The position numbers and the translations under genes are program-made. From Cystobasidium ongulense (lineage: Eukaryota; Basidiomycota; Cystobasidiomycetes; Cystobasidiales; Cystobasidiaceae), in NCBI GenBank assembly GCA_022835595.1, contig BQUP01000006.1, forward strand, positions 1,446,293 through 1,510,292: a stretch of DNA of 64,000 bases. The letters are read 5' to 3'. The first letter of the stretch is position 1, and each line of letters opens with the position of its first letter. Shown here piece by piece: positions 1-12,177 of the stretch. Under the pieces are notes generated by a model. The model did not search any database, was not told the DNA's origin, and was given only the letters and a program-made list of their open reading frames with translations.

Positions 1-1097
1 CAGCACGATGAGCGCGATATGACATTCAGTAGGTCTGGGATTAATATCCAGTCCTTCTGACGTCGCTGAATACGTATTTTCTCTAGTCGCGTCAACTTCG
101 GAACGGATAGAATCATTGAGTAAGCGTTCACAGCCTGGTGACTCGCAGTACAAAACTCATTCTACGCTTTCGCTCTCACAGACTACTTCGGAACAATGAC
201 ATTTGGTGGCGGTGGCCTTGTAATGAATGTACGACAGTTTTTGGCACAAGGCTATACCTGACTATCTCTGATCCTAGTCGCATTCAAATCTACAGCGTGC
301 TCTTGTCGACAAATACATAGAGATTCTGCCAGAATGCAAACAACGCTGGCCCACTACGTTCGGAGGAGATGAAGCCGTCAATAATTGTGCCGCTCTAGCG
401 CAAGGTATAGACAGACGGGAACAAGCATACCTACCTGAACCTGGTCTACATCGTTAGTCCAAAACCTTCTCCCGCATTGGTTGCATAATTGAGATCTGTC
501 TGTCTCCGTCATAGAACTCGACGTCTATGGTCATGCTTCTGGATTCTTGGAGGCAGGATTACCCATGATGACTATTCATCACTTTTTTTCGGTATGCTCG
601 AAGTTCGCGCCCTCCTCACTCGTTGGCCGATAATTGACTTTCCTCCTCATCAGTGGGCCAAGATGATGCCAGAATGGGTATTTCAGAGCGATGATTACAA
701 GGTGCTACATGTTTTGATACAGGCTGTAAAGTTTTTGGGTCAAGACAACATGTTCAAAAGATATTCTCTCGATAATGGTCGAACGATCCTAGTCAACGGC
801 TATTCAATAACCAATTATCTCGAGCCATTGACTCCAGAGGAGCTAAGAAAGATGGAATGGACTTGGTCGCATGCTCCAGATGCCAAACTAGTCAATGAAA
901 ACGTAAGACCTCCTATTACACCTATAGGTCATAAACCAACGGAGAATGATCAGCCTGGAAGACAGAGGAAATCACCATATTTCCTTCAGGATGTAAGAGA
1001 CGTCGATAACATTGCTGGATCTGCGACTTTTGTGTATCGCAATGAACGAAATAAAGAAATTACAGTGAATTGGGTGGAAGGGAAATTAGCAGTGTAG
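1..1097 (+). CDS. Fringe-like glycosyltransferase, C-terminal part (5' end outside window)
   Basis: Exons read as <1-28, 87-119, 182-228, 296-404, 494-591 and 654-1097; every junction is GT-AG and in phase. The joined protein shows the Fringe/DUF604 (GT31-related) order. First comes a Gly-rich FGGGGLVMN segment after the presumed metal-binding region. Next is a Cys-containing stretch ending GGDEAVNNCAALAQ. Then follows ELDVYGHASGF with TIHHFF, which matches the family's 'D-G-D-x-x-G ... S-x-H-H' block. Such enzymes are Golgi type II proteins that transfer a sugar from a nucleotide sugar. The catalytic DxD motif and membrane anchor should lie before base 1 and cannot be seen. The C-terminal 148 codons are a hydrophilic tail of no known role. 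Family assignment is from memory of motifs; substrate unknown. Confidence 0.6.
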
Positions 1098-1429
1098 AAA
1101 CCAGGTGGTACCTCTTGTAGGGTTGCAGTGTTAGCAGTGGGTAAGACACAGTAGACGGTAGAGCCAGTTTATGGATGGCATGCTAAGTTAATTGCAAAAC
1201 AGAGTGTATAAGGTATATTGGTGAAAAGGTAATGGAGTTAGGCTCCAACAGCGAAATGTCCTACACGTCGCGCGGCTTCTCTGATAGCTGTCCCTGGAAT
1301 CGGAAACATGTGCACACCACGAAGAGCGGCTGGAGGACGCGCTTGAGCTGCGGGGACATTCAGAGGGCTCTTTTTATCTGCTTGATAGACTGCCAAGAAG
1401 AAGTCTCGAAGGACGGAATCGACCTGGTA

Positions 1430-2916
1430 TCATCGCGAGAACAGGTCGGTCGTCAAAATCAGAAAGGGTAGTTCCAATGCGTTGACCAGCACGTCTGAAG
1501 CATGTTGATCCACCTGAACTCCAGTCGCCATTTCTACGTTTCTCACCGCTCTAGGAACGCGGTTGTACGTATCGACGATTACAGCTCCTCTTGTATGTAT
1601 ACCAGAGAGTTCCGCATCAACCCTACATAATGTATCTTTAAAAGTATAGGGTTTCGCAATGTATGCTACGACCAAGGCATCGTGAACGGGAGGACCCTCG
1701 ATGAATCCAAATACATCCTTGTATGTTTGCGCGAAGAATGAGAACAATGTTGACAGAGTATGGCGAAGGGGTGTACTGGCTTCAGGAAGCTCCCGGGGAA
1801 GCTGAGCTATACGAATGTCCCGGGCCGGCTGACCTCTGAGAAGATCTGGGTCTTGAGTAGGATCGAGTAAAAATCGATGGGCATCTTGGTGGAAGATCGC
1901 TTGATGTGTTACATTTAATGGGATAGCGTATATTGGTATGCCGCAGTCGAACACTATCTGTGCTGCTTCTGGATCGATATATATGTTGAATTCTGAATGA
2001 AATGGAGCAAAGTGTTAAAGAGGCTGGATGTCGTATCGTTGGCAAAGTTTCCCAAAGATACAGAAGAAGACGTACCTGCACTTGCAGTGACACTATAGGA
2101 AGAAGAAGAGTCACATCAGCTAACTAGCACTGATAAACGCAAGAATGGTTCACAAGCCCACTTTCCTAGACCAATTCCACCTCCCATCATGACAATCTGC
2201 TGGATCGCATCTTTCGCCAGTTGTGGGTACGCTAACAGGAATATTGCCGCATTTGTAGCAGCACCAGTCACTCCAAGATACAGTTTTTTCCCGGATCTCA
2301 CGGCTGTGAGTGCAGCTTCCTTGATCCCCTCTACAGCAGGAAGTGCAGTACTGCCAGACGTGGCCACTATACGAGCTCTGACACCATTATCATTTGGTTC
2401 GGGCAGACCTTCGACACCACCTAAACCATCATCACCATGTATGTCGACTGCAGGTATGGGCTTTCCGATTAATGGTTTCGAAGCACCTGGATAGACCCAA
2501 ATATCTTGAGGAGCGCCGAAAGCTTCAAGACAGCGGGCTGCGTTGAGGGTCGTATTCTCTAGAGAGGCATTCCCGTGCACCTGTGATACAAGATTGGACA
2601 ATGGTCGCATACATTAGACGAGTGGTCATTCGCGCATATCGGTACTTTAGAGAGCCATTTTCTTAACTTGCAGTCGACAGGCCCATCAGTTGATGGTAGG
2701 CTCATACAGCGCCATCAAGATAGCAATGGCATCGTCGTGGCCTATATCACAGACACTGTCAGCGTGGTCACCATCGCTACATCGCACATCGATGTTGTGC
2801 CATTTGTCTGCCCCACCTGGATCGCAATCGAGCCAGAGCAGCTTGCGCGAAGACGTCGAAGCTTCGCCATCTGCAGTACGGGAAGCAGGAGCATAGATAG
2901 CGTCGAGGGCCTCCAT
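1430..2916 (-). CDS. URH1: Uridine/inosine-preferring nucleoside hydrolase
   Basis: Five exons: 2817-2916, 2672-2741, 2162-2580, 2076-2092 (17 bases) and 1430-1992. The enzyme hydrolyses ribonucleosides to base and ribose in nucleoside salvage. Splicing the first intron makes the family signature DCDPGHDDA, whose aspartates bind Ca2+ and ribose. Later come STVHGN, MMGG near the middle, EFNIYIDPEAA and a late VHDALVVA with the active-site His. Start chosen at the ATG at 2916, 30 codons before the signature. Intron 2 is GC-AG (ACT|GCAAGT). Within exon 2 the reading frame breaks: YEPTIN and the following LMGLST are both family-like but lie one base apart, so one base appears missing near 2685-2690. 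This is either a sequence error or a real frameshift. The rest of the gene is intact. Confidence 0.85.
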
Positions 2917-3462
2917 GGGGCAACGAGGTGGTGGTTGCTGTTGAACAGCACGCCAAACCTCCCCCCGCCAAAGCAGCCGAGTCGCCAGGATGCGAAACAG
3001 CACGTGCACCGTTCGAGGTTGCCGGGTCGACAAAACACCGGAAGACAAGTATTTCAAATCGTTTGAAGGGCGCACTTGACAATCATAAATATTCCCTATG
3101 CGTATTTCAGCAGAAGATCAAGAAAGAATAAAGGCAGTTACTATAGCTACACTGCACACGCAGGAAGTACGTCTACTGGAATACAACCTTTTGACCATTG
3201 TAACTGTAAATTCAATGTCACTAATACCGTACACTTGTTGCGATAATAGGGGGCACTTCCAATAAATTGGTACATTAAATTGTGAAAGGTTCACTGTGGT
3301 GTTCCACTTTGAAGTTATGGGAGAACTGACTGGACGAAAAAGGTGCACTGTTGGAAACGAAATAAACGACGACGAATTATAGAAGCTTTGATGATACACT
3401 TTTCGCGATACTTGAGATTGAGTGTCCCCACTGACGCGTGTGAGGGTGGAGAGGAGATTCCT
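2917..3462. other. Intergenic, no gene seen
   Basis: Holds the 5' flank of the nucleosidase gene and the 3' flank of the membrane-protein gene. Only short overlapping open frames in competing registers, none with family features. Confidence 0.5.
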
Positions 3463-4973
3463 TCACGCCTTTTTGTCAAGTGAAGCAAACTCTTCCATCT
3501 CCGTTGTGTCTCTGTATCCCTTTATGATCCCAAATGGACTAGCAGTAAACGACGATGGCATCGTCACAGGTGTCGCGTTATCAGGAATGATAGTCCCATT
3601 TGACCCTTCTGAATCCGATCTTTTAGGAGGCGAAGTAGAAGCAACCCTTGATTTAGCATCTGGGTGATGTTCTTGATTCCGCAGTGCACGATGTGAATCT
3701 GGAGGTGAGACATTCCTCAATCGTGGTGAAGCGGTAGATTGAAGGTAATTTGTAGGACTGGAGCACATTCCAGAAGCGAGAGCAGAAGAAGCAATAACAG
3801 CTTCTTTACCGCCTAGTTGTTGTGCTTCTTCTATGCTCATTAAAACAGGTGCGTAGACTACGACGTGGTTGGAAGGATGACTTGCAGAATCATGTGACAT
3901 TGCTCTTTTGCGACTCGAGTTTGTCACCTTGCTTGAGGAGGAGGAGCATGTCGAGACGCCTTTGACCGTGTCGATAGAGTCGCAGGATGAATTGGAATGG
4001 GCCAAATTGGGTGATGGAGGGGTCACGTGTAAAGACGGAGAAGCGGAGAGTGTGGATTGGTAATCTGGTGGCAGGAGCATTATCCTACTTGCTGTGGCTG
4101 ATCTGAATGGTCGAACAGTGGCAGAAGATGAAGCTCTCGAGTGTCTCGACGAGTTTGTGTTTGTGCGCGATCTACTGCTCGTTGTTGACATGGATTGATG
4201 AGATGATTGTTGTTGGTATTGGTAATCTTCGTACGAAAGGGACAACCTTCTTGCATCACTTGATGAGCGGGAAGACTGTAGTGATAGAACGGAAGGGCTC
4301 TCCAACGATATCTGTCCTTCAGTAGCGATACGACGGTAGTAATCGTATATAAAAATAGCAGACTTTGTGCGAACAAACAGAGCGATGCCGCCTAGAAGGA
4401 GCAGGAAGGGAGCCAAGCCATAGTTCCATCTTTCTTCGCATAGTTCTAATCCACTCCCAGGCGAAGCCACCAGTCCCCATGCATCACCTCTTGACAGGTG
4501 CTCGCAGACAGCGTGACCGAGTCCTTGCGAGACGGAGCCAGAGAGGAGGGTAAGTCCGAAGACGAGGACTAGGCAAGCGCCGAGAGCCGTGTCGATGAGT
4601 GAATGGAGTGCGAATATGCGAAGTGATGGGAGATGGTTCTGTTGTGCAGCATGAGCAAGGTAGTCGAATCGGGGTCGAATGAGGCGAACTGGTCAGTCAT
4701 TGTTGACAGGACCAGCATGACAAGCGACAGAGAGCAGTGCAGGTAGCTCACCTGCAACGCGCCTCTGACAGAGGAGACGCCAATGACAGCAGAGGCCAGC
4801 AGCCATACTCTGCAGAACACGACCGCTACCTCGAGGGCGTCGCTCTGAGCCTCGTCCTCGAGATCGTCGGACGAGTCGAGCAGGCCTGACAGCCCCGTCA
4901 GACCGAGCAGTGCGACGAGGGTCGTTCCAGCGCTGAGAGCAAGCATGACGGCGCTGTGGGATGCGTCAGCCAT
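3463..4973 (-). CDS. Four-helix membrane protein with long Ser-rich cytosolic tail
   Basis: Two exons, 4752-4973 and 3463-4638, joined through a 113-base GT-AG intron (CAG|GTGAGC to ACAACAG). Product about 466 residues. Four hydrophobic segments: near residues 8-30, 48-70 (VVFCRVWLLASAVIGV), 85-112 (TALGACLVLVFGLTLL) and 145-165 (YGLAPFLLLLGGIALFV). This tetraspan fold is followed by a tail of roughly 290 residues dominated by Ser, Thr and Pro. The first ATG fits because the next hydrophobic stretch begins right after it. A nearer acceptor exists at 4689 but leads to a stop, so 4639 was used. I do not recognise the family. The topology recalls tetraspanin-like or MARVEL-like fungal membrane proteins, but no CCG or similar motif is visible. 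Confidence 0.7.
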
Positions 4974-5723
4974 GGATCAGTGCAGTGGGAACGAGGTGCA
5001 CCTGACCTACCCCGAGTGCCGGCCCCCAACGTCTGGCATCGCAGCCAGTGTGACACCCATCTCGCCGTCAGCAGCCTCTGCTGGCTCGAGGTAGGATGCA
5101 GCTCTGCGCCGCGGTGAGCAGTGTTGTGTGCCGTATCCTGGCTGGCTGTGGTTGGCCGATGGCGGGTGTCGTGTATTGGAATAGCAGTGCGAGTCGTCCT
5201 TCTCGAACGAGGTGGTGTCTTGTTCTGATGCTGAAGGTGGTCGAGCGATCATCGTCCGTATATGCGCTATATGCGCTGGAATAGCTGCAGTACTATCAAG
5301 GCGTGGTGCATACGCAGACAAGCAACACACACTGCAACACTCTCGAGGTCCTCGATACCTGCTTCCATGTCCAGCTGCAGCCTTTGTCCGCCGACATACG
5401 ACAAGCACAAACAAAGCGTCATGTCACGCCACCAAATAGTCGTGCACTCTCATTCGCATTGATGTGGACAGCTGTGGCTGGTATACACTGGGTGTACAAA
5501 GCACTCTAGCTAGCCAGTGATACACCTTCACATCGTTCAACTGTGATACAGGAAAACATCGCTACATGTACGATATGCCAACTCTTATTACACCAGACTC
5601 GGTGTGGTGTCCTCACCATCCAAACTTCTCTGAATGCACAACGATGCCACCACTGTATGATGTTGAAAGGTGCCCAGTCAGTTTACAGGTCTGCCTTGAG
5701 CGTATGCTAAAACAATTGAGTGC
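4974..5723. other. Intergenic, no gene seen
   Basis: Upstream flank of the tetraspan gene and downstream flank of the ferric reductase. Several overlapping open frames on both strands around 5000-5500 conflict with one another and have no recognisable domain. Confidence 0.5.
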
Positions 5724-8592
5724 TCACGCTCGATATGCCAAACTCTGATCTGCGTCCTTCGCTGCTCTACGAACCTATGAGTAACAAAAGAGACAGTCAG
5801 CACAAGTAGACCTTTCGATCCCTCAAAGCGCAGGAGATCTGCATACCGACGTGATCAGCTTCATCGGGCCACAACTTATCAACGCCACGCCGCCAGCTGT
5901 TTCATTCCTTGAATCTGGTTGAGTATCGTTCAGGGCATGGTTTAAGCACGCAGTCAAGTTCGGTCTCTGTCCCCTTATGATTCTGATGTCTCTGCTATGC
6001 AGTTCCCCTTTTACCAACGGACTTCTCAAGCCAGGAGTCATTGCAAGACCAGGATTAAACATGGCTGATCCCGGAGTCGTTGCAGAAGCAGGCGTGAACA
6101 CTGTTAATCCCGGTGTCGTAGCGGCAGAAGTCAACGATCCTTCAGATGTGCGTGTTTCATAGATGTCCACTGAAATGTCAAGGAAAGGAGCTGCCCGACG
6201 CGCCGAGTGAAGGATATCTTCCAATGTATAGATGAAGGATTCAATTGATGCGGTATTGCGTACTATGAAGATGATTTTCACCCGACGAGTACTTGATCTT
6301 GCTTGCATTGAGCGTGCAACTATATCTTCGAGTGCACCCAGTATATACGTGATCTGTTATACCGAAAGTATTCGTTAACACTTCTGTAACAGCACATACG
6401 CTTCAAACTGACGAATGACGCTTACCCCGCTACCACCCGCAACGAGTACCACAGTCTCGAATTCACCCCAAGAAAAGAAATGGACGCCATAAGGACCATC
6501 CACAATCAATTTAATTTTCTGCCCTTGTTCCGATTCAGGTGACTGCTTCTCCTGCTTGTCATCACTGAATGGATCGGCAGTATTACTCGTTGGATTCTTG
6601 GGTAGCGAAGCTTGATAGAGGTTTCTAGTCCAGTTTCCAGCAGCTTTGCTGTATAATACCATACCGTCGCATTGTAATGCTTCACCTAAGTGATATTGTA
6701 CTAAAGGAGCGTACTCTGCTGAATTTGAAATGGCGAATGGGTGTGCTATTGTCGAGGATCATGGCGGTCAGCTTAACGAGTAGGCGATTACGACTCGAGG
6801 TCGATGACATAGCTTAGGACCTACTCTCATGAATCGACCCTGCACTCAACCGTCTGACCCAAACATGCTGCCCCGTGTTCCAACCAGACTTGATATCGCC
6901 AAGTTCAACCCGCACCACCCCTCCTTCCTGAGGGAACATCGTTGCAGTTGTGAACCTCATCTTGCATAGTCTGGCGACAAGATCTAGTCCAATAATTACG
7001 AGTGAAGCGATGACCCAAGGTTTCGCATAGGGCACGTGGAGGCTGAGCAAGAACGGACGTTTAGCAACTTCGGGAAAATCAAATGAGAGAGGGGGAGAGA
7101 CTTACTAGACTGCAATGAGTAGAGTGATCCAGCCTATGATATGTGAAGCCATGAAGAATTGGTATGCCGCATTACGAATAAAGCGAAGTGAGGTAAAGAG
7201 TGTTATGATGGTGATAACCATAGCTGCAACGCCCGTCAGCTGGACCGATGTATCTAGTGTGTCGTAAAGGCTCGAGTCATTCCATTCTGCAGAAGGGCGC
7301 GATGAGAACTGTCAGATGTACAGGTAGGGTAGAAAGTGTAACAGATGACGAGTGACATACTACGTAGATAGTAGAATGAATGCATTAATCCACATATCAG
7401 GCTGCTTCGCCCCGCGAAGCGATGTAAGAAATTAAGCTTGGTGTGTGTAAAGCACAGGTCAGCTTAACTTTATAATGTGCAGTCATTCAAGGTGATAGAG
7501 GTATACCTTTTCATAAGATTTACCGGTCATACCTAACAAACTATTTTTCGTGGCCAGAGCGAATATGAAGGGAAATTGTGCGACTCTGCAGAAGACAATG
7601 TATCGCAAATTTCAAACTCTCAATAACCTGCCCTTTTCCTCAAGCTGGAAGGAACACTCACGCTATCCTTGCCGAAGTCTTAACATCTGAGTCCGGCCCG
7701 CCAGACCGCGCGAAAACCGCCGTTATAATACAGGCGAAATAGATGACGAGTATAGCACATTGACCGATAGTCAAATCGATCAGAGGAAGAGTAGGGAGTA
7801 AAAATCGATTATAGAAGCCTCTGGTCTTTGCCCGAAGTTTGCCGACGCGATTTATAGGCGAAGCGTAGGAAGCTTGACGAAGCAATATCTCAGGTCGTGA
7901 GGAGCGGAAGAACCAGCCTCTACGGAAGAGACCTGAGGATATACTGTGTGGAGCATTCGTCAGACGCCTCTCATCGTCGATACACCAAGAGGGCTATGCC
8001 TACGCATGAAAGAGCGAACGTGACACGGAGAGAGTGTACATCTGCGTGAAGGTATGGAGTCAGTAAATCGAGCGTGCTAGGCTGTACTGTGAACGCTGCC
8101 TACTAGTAAGAGTACAGTGAAGATAATCGCAATTGCAATAGGCCAAGCGATATTGCTCGTATAGTTCGGCTCGGGAGACTGCAAACTGACACCTGCTTGT
8201 TGTCCACCGGCCAAAGAACCGGCAGGCGTTGCAGTAGATGGCGGCCATGAAGCATCTACAGTGCTGGAACTAAGCTCAATGAAAGAGGTAACTTCATGAC
8301 CTAACTTGATGGCAATTTCAGATCCGCCTTGCGTTGTTGGAGGAGCTGTCGCTAATATCTGATCATGATTTCCATGTGCGTCGATGACAGACAAAGCTAA
8401 TGCACGAGGGTTGCTAATGTCCTGCACGTCATTTCTATCCGGTGGGTCTTCTGCACGTCGTGTATTTCGATTTGCATGAACGCCATGTTTGTGATTCACG
8501 AGATTCGATAACGCAGCCCAATCCTTCTGTAAAGGCTGCGCGGCTCGAATAGCCAGGTTCCGTCGCAGCACACGTAAAGGGAGGACATGCAT
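5724..8592 (-). CDS. Ferric/cupric reductase (NADPH oxidase-like flavocytochrome)
   Basis: Nine exons fit in phase: 8104-8592, 7662-7993, 7507-7585, 7361-7436, 7106-7286, 6825-7042, 6426-6745, 5847-6353 and 5724-5774, giving 750 residues, normal for the family. These plasma-membrane proteins pass electrons from cytosolic NADPH through FAD and two hemes to extracellular Fe3+ or Cu2+, before metal uptake. Visible features: an N-terminal extracytosolic region and first membrane helix near 145-163; the ferric reductase transmembrane core from about 210 to 430, with LHRFAGRSS and LMHSF supplying heme-type His residues; the FAD-binding HPFAIS near 460; the NADPH-binding GGSGI near 565; and the C-terminal SCGP motif near 727. 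The N-terminal join (8104 to 7993) is the least certain. No metal transporter or multicopper oxidase lies beside it. Confidence 0.88.
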
Positions 8593-9840
8593 TATATAGA
8601 GGTCGTGGTAGTGTTGCGGATTTGAGATGTGGTCGGCGTTGTCTGCGTGTCGGCCAAAGCTGTCAATTGAGTGGGAGGAAGCGAAGTGAGGGTGAGGTCG
8701 CCAGGACCATTGAGCGGGCTCTGCCAGCTATTGGACACGCTGCGGCCCCAGGCGTGCACTTGTGATGATCAGATCTGTTGTGTTGGACTGCAGAAGAGGA
8801 CCGGCTTGTTGTCTGGATTGCGTACCAGTATAGGCTTTGGTCCCGCTTTTGTCTGGCTGCGACGACACGTAACGAGAGCGGACGGGTGTACAGACACAGG
8901 ACAAGCTATGAATGGCTTAGAGTACGTACAGGAACACGTCAATGCCATCCAACGCATCCTTGGGGCAGTCAAGAGGCGTTGCATGGGTTTCCCGTTCTCT
9001 CGCAACATAGGCAACCCTCAGGCTGACCTTCGCCGCAGCTTAGGCGGTCTTCCGTTGTTATTCGCCAGCAGGGCTGACTGGAGATCCCACTTGTTCGCCC
9101 ACGGGCATGTACCATCGGCGGTGCGGAGCTCTTCCCAGGTGCATTGGGAAAGAAAGGCAACCAAGGGCCGGACGAGCAAGGCAAAGCGCGCGTGAAAATG
9201 GCCACCAGGCTCGCCATAAATTTGGGTTCCGCTTTCTAGCTGCTTTTCGCTCAAAGGATAGAATAGCGAAGGGTAGAGCAAACGAGCATGCCTCCAGGCG
9301 CATCGAATTTCATACTAGTCTTGGTCTTGCCTTTGAATCTATAACTGCGCTTAGGTACTTTACAACGTGGCTAAACGGGCGTCGTCTTCTAAGGCCTATG
9401 TACCTCGCAGAAAGCAAATAGCAATAGCTAGTGAACACTTAGAATTGCTAGTATTACTAGTGACGAATTGTATAGCTTCCTCCCAGTCAGCTTGCCAAGC
9501 TGTCGTTGTGTAGCTGCTTTGAGACCGCCAACCAGCCAGATAGTTTTTTGAACTTGGTCTGTAGGCGCCTATATATGCTTCTCCCTGTTCTCGAATCGCT
9601 TTGCTGCTATTAGGATGACGACACCGGGGTAGTGTAATCAGGCACTCTACGGCCCTACATCTAGATGTACTCGGCTGCGTATCGAGTCCAGTCGCAGCGG
9701 TTTTCGAAATACTATGGTAGTAGATAGATGTTTCGTGTCTGGCTTAACTCCACTTCCTCATTATACCTCTTATCTGCGTGTCACCGCGTGCGTATTGAAG
9801 GCCCATTTGTGGTCCAGACAGGAGAGGAATAGATACCGCT
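8593..9840. other. Long intergenic stretch, no supported gene
   Basis: Open frames exist on both strands at 8670-9420, but they overlap in conflicting registers, start late and carry no domain, membrane or splice pattern I can support. It probably holds the ferric reductase promoter and the TAF11 3' flank. Confidence 0.45.
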
Positions 9841-10933
9841 TTACCGGACGAACAATTTGGAGCGGCTACTGCCTCTCTTATCCCTGACTGATTTGTACCG
9901 AATATAGGCTTCGCGGAGATGGTCTGGGGTGAGTGGTCCCGCTTCATTTGCATCTGCTTGTACTTTCCGAGCTGTAGTCGAGTTCACCCACCAGGAAGAA
10001 AAATGTCAGAATACAATCCTTCACTTGCTTGATGGACTCGACGTCAAGGAAGAAAGAGAAAGCAGCCTACCTAGCTCGACTATTTCGCCTATGAACACTT
10101 TCGAGACACCCCTAAATCCAGTTACGATACTTGGTGCGCAGGATTGTTGGAGGACGTGGTTGATAAGCTGTCAAGGTTGTATAATAGGTATCAGATCATG
10201 ACGCACAGTATCGAAAAGTGGTGAAGAGGATTCGTGTAAACATACTCTACGGACTGCTGGACCTGGCAGGCCAGAACGACGGTATGTTTCGTAGCGCTCC
10301 AGTTGTTCCGGTCCGAATTGATCAAGTAGTAGCCTGAGTATGCGGAGTTCAGCTTGCAAGGTCTCTTGGAAAACGAACAAGGGTAACGCACCGCAAAGCC
10401 TCCTTCGCCTCGGCTCTTTCTTTAGCTTGCTCATCGTAAGCCAGGTCACCCAGATTGAATTCCTCGTCATCTTCGTCGTCTTCTTCGTCCTCGTCTTCAT
10501 CTCCATCTATCTGCGTGCCAGTCTCGCCTCTCCCACCAGGAGTACCATCGCCTTTGTTAGCACCTTTCCTGCTCGTACTAAACTGGCTCGCTTCTCTCAT
10601 GCTTCTCATGTCGTTCTCGAGTATACTTCCTATGTTACTCATACCAGGGCTTGGGGCATGTGAGGGGGTTCCACCTGGGGTGTGCATCGATAGACCGCCC
10701 GCGGGAGTAGAAGCAGAAGTACTATCTACTGTAGATTGCCGTTTCTTGCGGCCTCTGCCGGCGCCTGTGCCGCGTGGTGTGTCGCCATCAGTCTTCTTCT
10801 TCTTGCCTGCGCCGGCCCCTGCTGGACGACCTCGAGGCTTCTTGACGGGCGTAGGAGCCTCAGACGAGGCTGGTGGTGACATTGAAGCCATGTCTGAAGG
10901 TTTGAAAAGTGTGCTGTTCTGACCCCCACTCAA
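9841..10933 (-). CDS. TAF11: TFIID subunit TAF11 (histone fold)
   Basis: Exons end at 10246 (exon 2), 10071-10167 and 9841-9971; exon 1 begins at the ATG at 10933. TAF11 pairs with TAF13 through a histone-like fold inside TFIID and supports RNA polymerase II initiation. The conserved block is visible across three exons: LLLDQFGPEQLERYETYRR, then SGLPGPAVRR, LINHVLQQS, KVFIGEIVELA, and finally GPLTPDHLREAYIRY near the C terminus. The N-terminal 150 residues are disordered and basic, with an AT-hook-like KKPRGRPAG and an acidic run. The exon 1/exon 2 border is unclear. Either a long intron starts at the donor in the codons after FNLG, or a very short intron of about 25 bases lies near 10365-10392. 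It shares a 121-base upstream region with the divergent RGG protein gene. Confidence 0.9.
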
Positions 10934-11054
10934 ATGAAATATAGCAAGAGTTCGTATCTGATCAAGTGCGCGAGGGTCGACGAGACCAGAAGACTACCTC
11001 TTACATCCTGACCAAACGTCCCCTCTCACATACAGCTCAAGCAAACAAACGACA

Positions 11055-11519
11055 ATGGCTGAGCAGCTAGAGTTCGACCCAGCCATGTTTGGCATGAAAT
11101 CCAATCATGGAATGCTACGGTCGAGCGCTCCCAAAAGTCAAGGAAGCGGCGCAAATGCAGTATCAGTCTCCACGGAACCGTCCGTCCCTTCAGCAGGTCA
11201 GGATGCTGGCTTCGAGCAGAGCATCAATGTCAGAGGTGGTCAGAGAGGTGGGAGAGGTGGCCCTACTAGAGGGAGAGGTGGAAATAGAGGCGGCAGAGGG
11301 AGAGGTGCTTCGAGTGCTGGACAACGATCAAATGACGGGCAGCCGTTCAAGGTGAGCTGGCTCTCGGATGGCACAGTAGATGTTCAGAGAAGACCTTGTG
11401 CTAATGCCTGAAATCCTGCACAGAGGCAACGCGTCGACGGTGATGCCCCAAATCGTGCTGGTCCACGAGGCTTCTTCAAACCTTCAATGCTAGAAGATCC
11501 ATGGAACCATCTTTCCTGA
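11055..11519 (+). CDS. Small RGG/GRG-repeat protein, conserved C-terminal motif
   Basis: Two exons, 11055-11351 and 11424-11519, join in phase (AAG|GTGAGC to CACAG) to give 130 residues. The middle (residues 55-90) is a run of RGG, GRG and GGR repeats typical of RNA-binding or arginine-methylated proteins. The C terminus, GFFKPSMLEDPWNHLS, looks like a short conserved motif and ends the protein. I do not know the family name. A nuclear or RNA-linked role is a guess from composition only. The gene is divergent from TAF11 with only 121 bases between the two start codons, so the promoters overlap. Confidence 0.75.
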
Positions 11520-11565
11520 TTACACGGCGGCAAAAACATCTGCAGGAAACGCGACAGTCAATGCA

Positions 11566-12177
11566 TTGCTATTCGACGGAGTGATAAGGCAGACGCTTGC
11601 ACGGCACACAGCAATTTTTTGGCGCATGCGGTCCGCTCGAACGAATACACCCCGGTCAGCAAAACGCGTCTGCGCAATTCGATTTCATAGAACAAGCAGC
11701 ACATCAGCATCACAGCAAGCGTGGAGTCGCCAGAAATTCCATCCCAATGTATCTTCACTCCGCGTCTCGCAAAAGCGCGGCGAGATGCAAGCTTTGTGCC
11801 GAAGTATTTAGACCCTTCTCTAGCTGGAAGTACATGTCTATCCTGCTTCTACGGCCATTGTGGATCCTTCTACAGGTCATCTGTCCACATTCAAGGTAGA
11901 TGCTGCTAGTTCTGCTACTTTCATCAAACGATACTGTGTCCTGTTTCCGCAGTTCTCTCGAACATTCTTAGACAAGAGGAATAGAATTTGGGAGGTGATA
12001 ACACCACGACTCGAATATATGTATCATGATGCTATGAAGATGCAAACAGGTCTCCTAGTACGGAGCTCCTTACTAGCATATCTACACGCCACAACCAGGT
12101 GCGTAGACGACAGCGCTCCACAAGTTGTGCAAGACCCATGCAAATTTTGCAAGAGGAATGAAGAGACTTTCAGATAG
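11566..12177 (+). CDS. Possible unrecognised or decayed gene
   Basis: Protein-like open frames on the plus strand occur in at least two registers (11566-11811, 11721-11909, 11860-12177). The last encodes YCVLFPQFSRTF and a terminal DPCKFCKRN with a CxxC. I could not join them with convincing splice sites. A weak resemblance to the Cys-containing end of Mediator subunit 27 was considered but not supported. It may be a gene with unusual introns, a decayed copy, or chance. Confidence 0.2.

Noticed and set aside
2742-2816. Possible second small gene antisense to the nucleosidase (open frame 2668-3066 plus)
   Set aside because: The minus-strand splice across this segment makes the perfect DCDPGHDDA signature, so the plus frame is a shadow.
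8671-9195. 174-codon plus-strand frame
   Set aside because: Competes with open frames in four other registers over the same bases; no recognisable features.
10455-10922. 155-codon plus-strand frame with poly-Ser
   Set aside because: It is antisense to the acidic and AT-hook region of TAF11; the Ser run is the complement of Asp/Glu codons.
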